Assembly (NCBI GenBank): GCA_963377175.1
Contig: CAUJNA010001524.1
Location: forward strand, 721,092-785,091
DNA: 64,000 bases
Direction: 5' to 3'
DNA from: Effrenium voratum
Lineage: Eukaryota > Sar > Dinophyceae > Suessiales > Symbiodiniaceae
Positions 20,757-30,389 of this stretch are shown one piece after another. Made by a program: the position numbers and the translations under genes. Under the pieces are notes generated by a model. That model was not told the DNA's origin. It ran no database searches and saw only the letters and a program-made list of their open reading frames with translations. Position 1 is the first letter of the stretch. The number at the start of each line of letters is the position of its first letter.

Positions 20757-22175
20757 CATGCGATGGCTTTCCCTTGTTTTCCCTTGCTTTCCCTTGCCTT
20801 CCTTCGCTTGACCTTGCTTTTTCCCTTGCGTTGCATTGCTTTCCGTTGCTTTCCCTTTCCGTTGCTTTCCCATTTCCGTTGCTTTCCCATTTCCTTGCTT
20901 TCCCTTGCTGTCCCTTGCTTTCCTTTGCTTTGCCTTGCTGTCCCTTGCTTTCCCTTGTTTTCGCTTGCTTTGCCTTGCTGTCCCTTGCTTTCCCTTGTGT
21001 TTCCCTTGCTTTCCCTTGCTTTTTTGTTGCCGTCCCTTGCTTTACCTTGTTTTCCCTTGCTTCCCTTGCCTTGCTGTCCTTTGCTTTCCCTTGTTTTCTT
21101 TTGTTTTCCCTTGTGTTCCCTTGCTGTCCCTTGCTTTCCTTTGCTTTGCCTTTCTGTGCAAATTGCTTTTGCTTGCTTTGCCTTGCTGTCTTGCTGTCTC
21201 TTGCTTTCCCTTGCTTTGCCTTGCTTTGCCCGTGCTTTTGCTTGCTTTGCCTTGCTGTCCCTTCCTTTCCCTTGTGTTCCTTTGCTTTGCGTTGCTTTGC
21301 CCATGCTTTTGCTTTCTTTGCCCTGCTATCCCTTGCTTTCACTTGTTTTCCCTTTCTCCCTTGTTTTCCCTTGCTTTCCCTTGCCTTCCCTGGCTGTCCC
21401 TTGCTTTCGTTTGCTTGTCCCTGCTTTCCCTTTCCCTTTCTTTCCCTTGCTTTGCCCGTGCTTTTGCTTGCTTTGCCTTGCTCTCCCTTGTTTTCCCTTG
21501 CTTTCCCTTGCTGTCCCTTGCTTTCCTTTGCTTGTCTTTGCTTTCCCTTGTTTTCCCTTTCCCTTGCTGTCCCTTCTGTTCCTTTGCTTTGCCTTGCTTT
21601 GCCCGTGCTTTTGCTTGCTTTGCCTTGCTCTCCCTTGTTTTCCATTGCTTTTGCTTGCCTTCCCATGCTTCCCTTTGATTGTCCTTGCTTTCCCTCTCCC
21701 TTGCTGTCCCTTGCTGTCCCTTTCTTTCCCTTGGTTTCCCTTGCTTTCCCTTGCTGTCCCTTGCGGTCCGTTGCTTTCCTTTGCTTGTCCTGGCTTTCCT
21801 TTGCGTTGCCTTGCTTTCCATTGCTTTCCCTTTCCCTTGCTTTCCCCTGATTTCCCTTGCAGTCCCTGGCTTGCTGTCCCTTGCTTTCCTTTGCTTTGCC
21901 TTGCTTTGCCTGTGCTTTCGCTTGCTTTCCCTTGCTGTCCCTTGCTTTCCCTTGTGTTTCCCTTGCTTTCCCTTGCTTTTTTGTTGCTGTCCCTTGCTGT
22001 CCCTTGCTTTCCTTTGCTTTGACTTGTTTTGCCCGTGCTGTTGCTTTTTTCCCTTGCTGTCCATTGCTGTCCCTTGCTTTGCCTTGCTTTCCCTTGCCTG
22101 GCTTGCTTTCCCCTACTTTCGCTTCCTTTGCCCTTGCTTTCCCTTGGTTTGCCTTGCTCTGCCTTGCTGTCCCTT
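20757..22175. repeat. 10-11 bp satellite TTGCTTTCCC/TTTGCTTTGCC
   Basis: About 1.4 kb of TTGCTTTCCC, TTGCTGTCCC and TTTGCTTTGCC units in mixed order, stop-poor on both strands. The long ORFs over it (up to 515 codons, poly-CFPLLSLA or KGKQ) are satellite artefacts. It is the left outer arm of the palindrome. Confidence 0.95.
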
Positions 22176-22260
22176 GCCAGCTTGACCCAAGTCAGAGCAA
22201 ACCAACAACTGCACAACCCTCCTGCACTGAATCACATACAAGCAACAACCCAAACCAGCG
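22176..22260. repeat. Unique inverted arm, left (pairs with 25,703-25,790)
   Basis: From GCCAGCTTGACCCAAGTCAG to CAACAACCCAAACCAGCG. The complement of 25,703-25,790 aligns along its whole length with about 85% identity by eye. Confidence 0.88.
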
Positions 22261-22302
22261 CCCGTACTTACACACCCCGTGTCGTCTCCCTGGGACCTGC
22301 AA

Positions 22303-22671
22303 ACCAGCCTTGCGGTGGCAGAAAGTGCTCCAACAAATACTCCCAAAAAATGGGAGTATTTTTCCTGCGACATCCCCAGCATCGCCGACCACCACAAAAA
22401 CTTCCAAAACAAGCGACATCCCCTGCATGCCCGGCATCCCCTGCATCCCCGGCACCCCTTGTGCGCCCAAGTCCGGCGAGGCCGGAAGCAAAGTAAAATG
22501 ATGTAAACTGGCACGCTTTTTGGCCCGCGAGAGCCACAGACGAAAAGGTCAGACATGATAGGCAGCGTCGACGAAAAAGCGCAAAAACACAGGGAAAAAC
22601 ACCAAAAACCAGCCTTGCGGTGGCAGAAAGTGCTCCAAACAATACTCCAATTTTTTGGGAGTATTTTTCGG
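22303..22671. repeat. Direct duplicate with ATACTCCC hairpin
   Basis: AACCAGCCTTGCGGTGGCAG followed by AATACTCC...GGGAGTATTTTT occurs at 22,303-22,366 and 22,608-22,671. Each can form a short hairpin ending in T-runs. Between them lies a GC-rich CCCGGCATCCCCTGCATC minisatellite (22,410-22,460). Confidence 0.75.
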
Positions 22672-22789
22672 CTGACCAGACCTGCAAATCACCCGGAACG
22701 AGGTTACCCCCCCCCCCCCCACCCCCCCCACAACTTCGCACACTAACTCCCAGCGCTTCAAGAAGCGCTTTCCGTCATCTGCAAATTGC

Positions 22790-22905
22790 AGCAAATTCCA
22801 GACATCCATCTGCAAATTCCGACTCGTCCTTCTGCAAATTTCATCAAATCCAAGACCACATCCGTGTGCAAATCTGCAAATGTCCAATTCCAACACCTGG
22901 ATGTG
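22790..22905. repeat. TCTGCAAATT spaced repeats
   Basis: TCTGCAAAT recurs at intervals of about 25-35 bp four times or more. Confidence 0.55.
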
Positions 22906-22911
22906 GCTCAA

Positions 22912-22995
22912 AACCTGAACATTGCCTTGTAAATGGTGGTTTCCCTGTGGAAACAGCCATGTTTCAATGGGCAGAATGTATCTTTTAAGGAGCCC
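22912..22995. mobile_element. Family M element, copy 2 (partial)
   Basis: CCTGAACATTGCCTTGTAAA and TCTTTTAAGGAGCCC are present. Confidence 0.7.
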
Positions 22996-23150
22996 AGTTA
23001 AAACTTTTGAGCCATACCCATGTCACTATGGCCTGCACAGAGTTAGAGAAACCAACTCAAACAAGTGCGGACACCAAAGGGCAACTAGAAACATGGAGCC
23101 ATAGTAACCGCAATTGTAGCAAACTTTGTTTCATTTTGAGCCACACCCAC

Positions 23151-23239
23151 CTGGGGCTTGTAGTAAAGCACGTAGAAGGGCCCCACCATGCGCGCCAGCC
23201 GCCGCAGCAGCTCCCGCTCGCCCACACTCCGGTGCTCGC
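23151..23239 (-). CDS. Exon, strongly coding, unknown protein
   Basis: Twenty-nine codons: EHRSVGERELLRRLARMVGP, then FYVLYYKPQ. The acceptor is CTCTCAAG|GC and the donor CCCCAG|GTGGGT, the most canonical GT donor in the window. Basic helix followed by an aromatic beta strand. Codon third positions are almost all G or C. I do not recognise the domain. Confidence 0.75.
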
Positions 23240-23334
23240 CTTGAGAGATCCGGATCCGAAGTGGATGGCAGGTCTGTTACAACTTTTACCTACGTAGCAA
23301 AAGAAATGAGTCAGGTTTCATGTGAAAAGGGTGA

Positions 23335-23407
23335 GAGAGTATCACTGCTTGAAAGTTCACTACTGGACGTATTGCTATTATTTCTACCTGGAGTCTCCAT
23401 GACCCTT
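23335..23407. repeat. Inner inverted arm, left (pairs with 25,169-25,241)
   Basis: GAGTATCACTGC...ATTGCTATTATTTCTACC...CCATGACCCTT; its complement is at 25,169-25,241 with about 85% identity by eye. Confidence 0.88.
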
Positions 23408-23464
23408 AAACAATGGGGTCACTACCCCATTATTTTAGGTAATGACCCCATTTTTACAGGATAG
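23389..23464. mobile_element. Family K element, copy 1
   Basis: Family K has ends ACCTGGAGTCTCCATGACCC / GGAGACTCCAGGT around ATTTTGGGTAATGACC. This copy forms part of the inner arm of the 24 kb palindrome. Confidence 0.75.
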
Positions 23465-23548
23465 GCGCATGAAGCAGCCCAACAGGGGATTTGACACCGG
23501 TTTCTTGCTTACGGCGCAAGTTCACAGGGAACCCGCTGTTCTGTTGTG

Positions 23549-23612
23549 CTCACTTCCTGAGTGGATTGGCTTGAACAAGTTCAAGCTGTTCATTTGCCAC
23601 CAAACTCATGTC
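23549..23612. mobile_element. Family D element, copy 10 (left part)
   Basis: CTCACTTCCTGAGTGGATTG is intact; the remainder is diverged. Confidence 0.65.
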
Positions 23613-23767
23613 CTTTTTGGTGGGTTTGCTTAAACAGATAGGTTTGGCCCTGGTTTACATGTACCAGGGCAACCTGTCTTTGTTTTTCCACAAACGACCA
23701 CCTATGACCACAAGAGGTCATAGGAATCTGAAAGCCTCAAGTCCAAGAGCTCAAGTGAGTCTTTGAC

Positions 23768-23872
23768 CGGCGTTCGATCCGCCGATGTTCCGAAATCGAG
23801 CGAGTTGCTTGCGGCGGCTCGGAAGTACATCAGGGTGACGCTGGGCAGCAGCGGGACCAACGCCACGCTGAT
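23768..23872 (-). CDS. Exon, hydrophobic segment, unknown protein
   Basis: Thirty-five codons: ISVALVPLLPSVTLMYFRAA, then ASNSLDFGTSADRTP. The first 17 residues could be a membrane segment or buried strand. The acceptor is CCACTCAG|A and the likely donor ACGCCG|GT. It lies within the arms of the large palindrome (20.76-26.84 kb). Confidence 0.62.
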
Positions 23873-24115
23873 CTGAGTGGTGGTTGATCGGGACCCGTTG
23901 ATCAACCGGGTTTTGAGACCCCTGGAGATTCCAACCACTTCTGTGATACTTGTGAAGAAAATCTCCCTGGAGTCTCCTTCTGACCCGTAAAAATGGTCTT
24001 TGAAGGGGGGTCTTCCATTGAAAGCCCCAGAGCCAGCCTCTGGTAGTTTAAACCTTTGGGACTGCACACGGGTCAGCCCGTTTTCGGATCCATTTCATTC
24101 ATTTTAGTCCCATAC

Positions 24116-24185
24116 CTAGAGTCTCCATGACCCTTAACAAAATGTGGTCATTACTTGAAAAAGTGGGGTCATGGACCTATTTTTC
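24116..24185. mobile_element. Family K element, copy 2 (partial)
   Basis: Left end TAGAGTCTCCATGACCC; an inverted right-half fragment lies at about 23,958-23,995. Confidence 0.65.
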
Positions 24186-24243
24186 GCGAAAGCATGGCGA
24201 AGGGTTCTTCCGCTGGGTTCACTTGAGTTGTTCTCATGAGAGT

Positions 24244-24545
24244 CATTACAAGGTGTCATTGCAAGGAATCATCATCATGAAAGTCATTGCAAGGAGTCAT
24301 TGCAAGGAGTCATTGCAAGGAGTCATTGCAAGGAGTTGTTGCAAGGAGTCATTGCAAGGAGTCATGAGAGTCATTGCAAGCTGCAAGGAGCCAAGTGCAT
24401 GGAGTCAAGTGCAAGTTGCAAGTGCAAGGAGTCAAGTGCAAGTTGCAAGTGCAAGGAGTGAAGTGCAAGTTGCAAGTGCATGGAGTCAAGTGCAAGTTGC
24501 AAGTGCAAGGAGTCAAGTGCAAGTTGCAAGTGCAAGGAATCAAGC
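24244..24545. repeat. GCAAGGAGTCA minisatellites
   Basis: First a 13-14 bp unit (AGGAGTCATTGCA), then a 27-bp unit (GGAGTCAAGTGC + AAGTTGCAAGTGCAA) repeated five times or more. Complementary in theme to the next array. Confidence 0.9.
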
Positions 24546-24660
24546 GCAATTGACTTGCGAGGAGTTAAAATCTCTTCTTAGGGCGGCGGGGTAGTGCCGA
24601 CGACACTTCACGAAAATCGACCCTCTGTGGGGATTGGCGTGGTCGGAGATCGGCGCGGTC

Positions 24661-24955
24661 GATGTGCACAGAGCAACTTGCACAGAGCAACTTGCAGGGA
24701 GCAACTTACAGGAAGCAATTTGCACAGAGCAACTTGCAGGGAGCCACTTGCAGGGAGCAATTTGCACCGAGCAACTTGCGCGGAGCAACTTGCACAGAGC
24801 ACCTTGCACCGAGCAACTTGCGCAGAGCAACTTGCGCAGACCAACTTGCACAGACCAGTTTGCGCAGAGCACCTTGCCCAGAGCAACTTGCGCAGAGCAA
24901 CTTGCACACACTGCAACTCGCACAGAGCAACTTGCGCAGAGCAACTTGCGCATGT
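24661..24955. repeat. 15-bp minisatellite GAGCAACTTGC(A/G)C(A/C)
   Basis: About 19 units. GCAACTTGC is the complement of GCAAGTTGC in the array on the left, so the two arrays are inverted relatives around about 24,600. ORFs over it are artefacts. Confidence 0.9.
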
Positions 24956-25168
24956 GCCAGGCCGGGGTTAAACAGGTTTGCCGCACATCGAGGGGAGTTA
25001 TGCTTTCAGGCCACTCGTCCTCTAGGAGTTTGACGCAAGGAGTTCTCATCATGAAAGAAGTTGCGGGGAGCTTTTCGTGCATCTACGAGATTCCATTCTG
25101 TCAGTTGCTGCAGCGTTTGCCCGACCTCGCTTGCGATGTTATGCTTTCGGGCCAACCGTGGTCTAGTT

Positions 25169-25241
25169 AAAGGGTCATGGATTCTCCAGGTAGAAATAAT
25201 AGCAATACTCTTAGTAGTGAGCTTTTCAGCAGTGATACTCT
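25169..25241. repeat. Inner inverted arm, right
   Basis: Partner of 23,335-23,407. Confidence 0.88.
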
Positions 25242-25485
25242 ACCTGACGTTCAAGGCCCCGGTCCCTTTAAAAGGAACATGGTTCAAACCAGGACCCCCG
25301 TGTCAGCTTCTGCGTTAATTTGTGGGAGGAGTATCCCCTTTAAAACTAACAGGGGAGCACAGCAGTTCGGGAGGACGTTTTTTGGCCAATCCACTCGTTC
25401 GGTGAGTTTTGGAGTGGTTTTCACTAATGCATGTTCCAGCACAGGAAATGGGGTGCTGCCCTACGAAACTGGCCGCCTTTTGACC

Positions 25486-25575
25486 GGTGATGCTGGGTAT
25501 GCCGGTGATGCCGCGGTGTGTTTTAACTGCGCAGTTCATGCTGGTGATGCTGGGCATGCTGGTGATGCTGTGTTG
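25486..25575. repeat. GGTGATGCTGGGCATGCT minisatellite
   Basis: Nine-bp sub-units GGTGATGCT / GGGCATGCT. In complement it resembles the minisatellite at 22,370-22,460, adding another inverted pair. Confidence 0.75.
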
Positions 25576-25702
25576 TGGAACCGCATATTTAGGCCGCTGC
25601 TTGGGCCGCTGCTCGCTTGTGGCGGAGGCTACGCGAAGGGAATCGAATCCCATGAGATGCTGTTTGGTCTGCTCGTCATTTTTGCTTGTGCCATGTGAGT
25701 CA

Positions 25703-25790
25703 GCGCTGGTTTGGGTTGTTGCTTGCATGTGAGTCAGCGCTTAGAAGGGTTGTGCAAATGTTGGCTTGCTGCGACTTGGGTCTAGCTGGC
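25703..25790. repeat. Unique inverted arm, right
   Basis: Partner of 22,176-22,260. Confidence 0.88.
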
Positions 25791-25799
25791 TTGGGCCCA

Positions 25800-26835
25800 T
25801 CGAAACTAAGAGCAAACCAAATGCAAACGAAAGGTAAAGCAAAATCACACCGAAGGTAAACGAAACTAAAAAAACGCAATCAAACCAAAGGCAAACCAAA
25901 CTCAAACCAAACGCAAACCAAAAGCAAACCAAAGGCAACCCCACTGCAAGCCACGGGCAACCCAAATGCAAACCAAAGGTGAGCCAAAGCTAAACCAAAA
26001 GGTCAACCAAAGGCAAACCAAAAGCAAACCAACGTCAAACCAAATGCAAACCAAAAGTAAACCAAAGGCAAACAAAAGGCAAGCCCAGAGGTAAATAAAT
26101 AGCAAACCAAAGGCAATCCAATAGCAAAGCAAAGATAAACCAAAAGCAAGCCGAAGCAAACCAAAAGCTGACCAAAAGCAAACCAAATGCAAACCAAATT
26201 CATCCAAAGTCAAACCGAAGGTAAACCAAAAGGAGACCAAAGGCAACCAAATGTAAACTAGAGGCAATCCAAAGGCAAACCAACGGTAATTGAAAAGGAA
26301 ACCAAACACAAACCAAAGGCAATCCATATAACCAAACGCAAACCGAAGCAAGCCAAAGCTGACCAAAAACAAAGCAACAAATGTAAGTGAAACGTGAACC
26401 AAAAGCAGACCAAAAGCAACCTAAGGGCAAGCCAAGGTCAAACCAAGGGTAAACCAAGCGCAAACCGAAGGCAAACCGAGGGTAAACCAAAAGGAAACCA
26501 AAGGTAAACCAAAGGTAAACCAAAGGTAAACCAAAGGTAAACCAAAGGTAAACCAAAGGCAAACCACAGGTAAACAGAAGCAAACCAAAAGCAAACCAAA
26601 AGCAAACCAAATGCAAACCAAATGCAAACCAAATGCAAACCAAAGGTGCACCAAAAGCAAACCAAAGGCAAACCAAAGGCAAGCCTAAAGTACACTAAAC
26701 GCAAACCAAAAGCAAAGCAAAAGCAAACAAAAGGTAAACTCAAGATAAACCAAACGCAAACCAAAAGCAAACCAAAGGCAAACTTATTGCAAGCCTCGGG
26801 CAACCCAATGGCAAACCAAAGGTAAACCAAACAAG
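25800..26835. repeat. 11-12 bp satellite AAACCAAAGGC
   Basis: About 1 kb of CAAACCAAAGG-type units. The complement (TTTGGTTTGCC) differs by one base from TTTGCTTTGCC of the left satellite. It is the right outer arm of the palindrome. ORFs over it are artefacts. Confidence 0.95.
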
Positions 26836-26999
26836 TTTGTGTTAGAGGACCCTCTGGAGTGTCATTTGCGTTTTCCGTTGTTTTTTCTGCACTGGTTTGC
26901 AGGGGTCAAAAGTTGATCACTTTACTACTGGTCTCCATTGAAACTGCCACTTTTGGAGGTTCCCAAGGGACACGGAGGAAACCCCTGATTTTCCCCCCA

Positions 27000-28225
27000 T
27001 CCCCTGATTGTCGCCAAGTGGCATAAGGCTCCGCCATGACTCGAGGCAAAGGTCTCTCAAAAATGGCCTCCACCCGGTATGTGCCTCATTCAACTAAGTA
27101 GATGACATGGGTATGAGTCAAAATAAAACCACCAAGAAGGGACCGGATGTTTTAGTCGTTGCTTCCATTTGCCAGGGTTCCATTTACAGGATACACACAT
27201 ATGGCCATGGGTCAAGACCCAAATCGTACGTGAACATCAACCAATCCAACCACTAAAATAGGAAGCCTAAAATGGGTGCTGCACCGATCCCAAAATGGGA
27301 TGCCATTGGTTTTGAATCATGGCATGGGTCGAACAAACACTTCCTGGCAACCCCAAAGGGGTTGGGGATCCGGAAACACTCAGGGCTGGGTGTGGGGATT
27401 CCCGTCAAAATCAGAGAAGAGACCAGCTAAATAGGGACTCCCTTTTGCGCCTGCAGCTTGCACCAATTCTGACAAACCCCGAAAAATAGCAGGGGGTCAA
27501 AAATTGGTACCCCAAATGGCAAGCGCCCTGGTAAGTGGCTTGCCAAAGGCTCAAACCTGCGGTCCATTTCCTGGTGGCGTATTTTTTTTTGCCCCACACC
27601 CAAATCTCCAAAGACGTAGACCCAGGCTCACGCTTCCAGAGTCCGCGGACTCGGGGGAAACCATGGGACACGCACGGTGAAATACGTGACACGCACCATA
27701 TGTGGGCTCAAAATTACAAGGGCTACGCAGGTTTTGGTCCATGTTTCCACTTACCAGGGCAAGCCATTTTGGTACCGGCTTTTTGAGCCGCAGCCATGTC
27801 TCCCGAACCCCAGCGAGTCCTTTTGCCATATCTGGGACAAGTCGGGCACATTTCTAAGAGGAAACCCAGACTTCCAGGGGGGATACGTCGTCTTACATGG
27901 GCGTGGGTCAGCATCAAACCACCAGAAAAACCGCATTGTTGAGTCCGGGTTTCCATTTACCATGGCAAGCCATTTTGGGCACCTATTTTTGATCCACAAT
28001 GGACGGAGAGGCGTCTTTTCTCGGCGCAAATGCCGCAAGTTGAAACGATACGAATGGATTGGACATGGCGCCCTCTGACGACTCATCATGCTTCTGGCAG
28101 CTGGTCATACAAGGGCCTAAATATTGCTCCGGAAATTCTTGTTCACTCCTCCAATCATGTCTAAATCTGGCTTTTCAGTCATCCACAACCCCATTCTAAC
28201 TACTTGATCGCTTCTAGACAAGCAG
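27000..28225. other. No gene seen; diverged element DNA
   Basis: Family J at 27.2 kb; at least three related pieces with TACCAGGGCAAGCCATTTTG (27,520-27,560, 27,750-27,785, 27,955-27,985), also near 735. Short ORFs here overlap on both strands and show no coding look. Confidence 0.5.
27198..27335. mobile_element. Family J element, copy 1
   Basis: Family J has ends CATATGGCCATGGGTCAAAA and its worn inverse (TTTTGACCCACAGCCATATG) with AACATCAACCAATCCAACCA inside. Confidence 0.78.
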
Positions 28226-28231
28226 GTTTGC

Positions 28232-28594
28232 GTGTGCGCTTTTTTGAGGTTTGCCAAAGAACCACAAAACAGAAACCATCAAAACGTGGAACAGGTGCTT
28301 GAATCCATCAGTGGGCGTTTGTCAAATGGATTCAAGTGGATCAACAACCTCTCATGGGTGGCCAATTCGGCTCGGGTGCGAAATCAACAAGTAAACGAGC
28401 CACAAATCATGGGAATTGAAACGATTTCCTACTTTCATGCTTGCAGTATTTCGGGAACCGCATGCAATATTCAAGGAATCAACCATACGGCCAAAAAGGA
28501 CTCATATGAAGGACACCAGTCAGAGAGAGGGGGGCCATGCCTGCCCACATTTATGAGCCTGGTGAAGCAAGACTCGGACTCAGACCTCCAATAG
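28232..28594 (+). CDS. Intronless ORF, unknown protein
   Basis: About 120 codons with a natural mix (EPQNRNHQNVEQVLESISG, SNGFKWINNLSWVANSARV), ending at TAG. The start is a non-ATG opening, so the true 5' end is unknown. AT-richer than the minus exons. Possibly a retroposed or captured gene fragment. Confidence 0.38.
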   Translation: MCAFLRFAKEPQNRNHQNVEQVLESISGRLSNGFKWINNLSWVANSARVRNQQVNEPQIMGIETISYFHACSISGTACNIQGINHTAKKDSYEGHQSERGGPCLPTFMSLVKQDSDSDLQ

Positions 28595-28685
28595 CCGTGG
28601 GCAGAGAAGGGAACCTGTTCTTGGAAGGCTTGATTTCACAGGATACATACATATGGGTTTGTAATCTTTACGGAAGCTTTGAGTA

Positions 28686-28794
28686 CGGGGTATGATTCGC
28701 ATGTATGATTCGCGGGTATGATTCGCGGTAGTAGCGGTGGTAGGGTGGTAGTAATACTCGTAGTCGCGGTAGTAGCAGTAGTAGTAGTAGTAGC

Positions 28795-28838
<44 letters not shown>

Positions 28839-28998
28839 TGGTAGTATTGGGTAGCGCTGGTGGTGGTTGTTGTGGAGGCAGTGAAGAACACAAAACGGTA
28901 GAAGAACAGTAGCATCTTGCAGCATACGTTTTAAGGGGTATGATTCGGGGGTATGATTCGGGGTATGATTCGGGGGTATGATTCGGGGGTATGATTTG
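28686..28998. repeat. GTA array nested in a GTATGATTCG minisatellite
   Basis: GTATGATTCG(GGG) units at 28,686-28,735 and 28,930-28,998, same orientation, flank a GTA array with GTAGTGGTAGTG variants (28,730-28,855). Same architecture as 14.69-15.31 kb with a different outer unit. Confidence 0.9.
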
Positions 28999-29149
28999 GG
29001 GAGGTCCCACCTTCTGCCTTTTGAAGCAACTCAACACACCAAAAAAGGACAAACCCATATGGGTACGGGCCAAAATTAGACCACCAGGGGACCACAGGTT
29101 TAGTCTTAAGTTCCATTTACCAGGGTTCCATTCCTTGAAGAAGGGCGAA

Positions 29150-29300
29150 GACCATTTGAGTCGAAATCAAAACCCGGTATTAGCATGGTCGACCCAGAAC
29201 CATGCTTCAAGCATTAAGAAGGCGGATATCCGAAGCTATTTATGGTTGAGATTGACCCTTGCTAACCTTCACTTACCCGGGTTTTGAGTGTGACTCACTT
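29150..29300. mobile_element. Family H element, copy 5
   Basis: Contains AAGAAGGCGGATATCCGAAGC and the CCCGGGTTTTGAGTGTG tip. Confidence 0.8.
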
Positions 29301-29417
29301 GATTTTACGGGATACACACATATGGGTGCGTCGTTTGTTGAGGGTTGCTTTAACGGGAAACCAAGAGGGAAACAACCATTTTAGGGGGTTGGGATTTCTC
29401 CACAGAAGGCACACCCA

Positions 29418-29545
29418 TACTGTGGATGGACGAAATCCTGCACCACTTGGAAACCATTGCTTGTTGGTATTTACAGGGAAAACGAATCCTTCCAGGATCT
29501 CATTTCGGTGGTGCGAGAAGCGGATTTCGCAACCATCCCCCCATA
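29418..29545. mobile_element. Family B MITE, copy 6
   Basis: Left end intact, right end worn at the tip. Confidence 0.85.
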
Positions 29546-29617
29546 TCAACCGAACAAAAAGGCGCCACTGGAGGTCTGGTGTTAGCGATAGAAGGTGCTA
29601 TGTACATGGCTCGCCAC

Positions 29618-29674
29618 TCGCTCAGCTTCTTCATAGGATCCGGGGTTCTGCTCGAAGTACTCGTGGATCCATTC
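29618..29674 (-). CDS. Exon, acidic helix, unknown protein
   Basis: Nineteen codons, EWIHEYFEQNPGSYEEAER, after TTCGCAG|GA. Open reading continues VASHVHSTFYR to a stop; GAGCGA|GT is the likely donor. Flanked by family B copy 6 about 75 bp beyond the donor. Strong residue mix, but no family recognised. Confidence 0.62.
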
Positions 29675-29938
29675 CTGCGAACATGGCACCAGAGAGGACG
29701 CGACATCCAATACGCACCGAGTGTTGGGATGATCTCAACCCCTGAGTCAAAAGGCAGGTATTTGCTATGCGACACTTGGTTGTTTGCAGTATCCCCTTTG
29801 AAAATCGGATATCTGAAGTACCAGCAAGGAAAACAAGACTTAACAAAAAACACATAAAACGTATCGAAGACTGAGTGTTCTCCCTTTCTCGGTTGCATCC
29901 CTGGGTACTTCACACTTGACACGATGTCGGCGATGCAT

Positions 29939-30189
29939 TCTCTACATGGTGTGTTGTGGATTTTCAGTCGCAAGCCACCCCTTTCATTGCACCCCAAAAT
30001 TCATTTGCAGCGTATAAAGGCATGCTCGTCTTGCTCCAAAGGTCGAGTTATGTCGAGTTCTACTCGGCCAAACGCCACGGATACTCCGAGACTCTACAGG
30101 CTGATCAAACCACAAGGGTGGCAAAATGGTACATCGAGCCGTCTGGTTCCTATTTAGGGCGCAACTTTAACACGAACCCGGCTTTTTGA
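29939..30189 (+). CDS. Intronless ORF, unknown protein
   Basis: About 83 codons on the plus strand, with SQATPFIAPQNSFAAYKGML and VAKWYIEPSGSYLGRNFN, ending at TGA. Composition is convincingly protein-like, while the opposite strand is less so. No start codon context or known domain. Probably an intron-resident retroposed fragment. Confidence 0.4.
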
Positions 30190-30311
30190 GGCATCCCCGT
30201 CCCAAAACACATAAATACTGGTAAGCAACAAAACAAAAACACAGGCAACACAAACAATACAAAGCAAACACGCGCCGAGAGGGGTGCGGGCATGGGCAAA
30301 GTCTCCGGCGC

Positions 30312-30353
30312 CTGGTCCTCTTGCTCCGAGGTCTCTGCTTGGGTCATCTTCAC
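30312..30353 (-). CDS. Small acidic exon, unknown protein
   Basis: Fourteen codons, VKMTQAETSEQEDQ, between TTCGGAG|GT and GACCAG|GC. If the donor is skipped, the frame runs through APETLPMPAPLSARV into a hydrophobic stretch in intron-like DNA. Edge pattern matches the RCC1 exons. Confidence 0.55.
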
Positions 30354-30389
30354 CTCCGAAGCGGCGAAGCGGAAACAACTTGCGACTTG

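Noticed and set aside
22370..22470. Collagen-like Gly-x-y frame
   Set aside because: Arises from a short GC-rich minisatellite within the palindrome; no other collagen features.
20475..22501. Very long ORFs (515, 358, 335, 296 codons)
   Set aside because: They run over a 10-11 bp satellite lacking stops on both strands and give low-complexity peptides; not genes.
24661..24955. CRISPR-like regular repeats
   Set aside because: Units are contiguous 15-mers without unique spacers; a minisatellite in a eukaryotic context.
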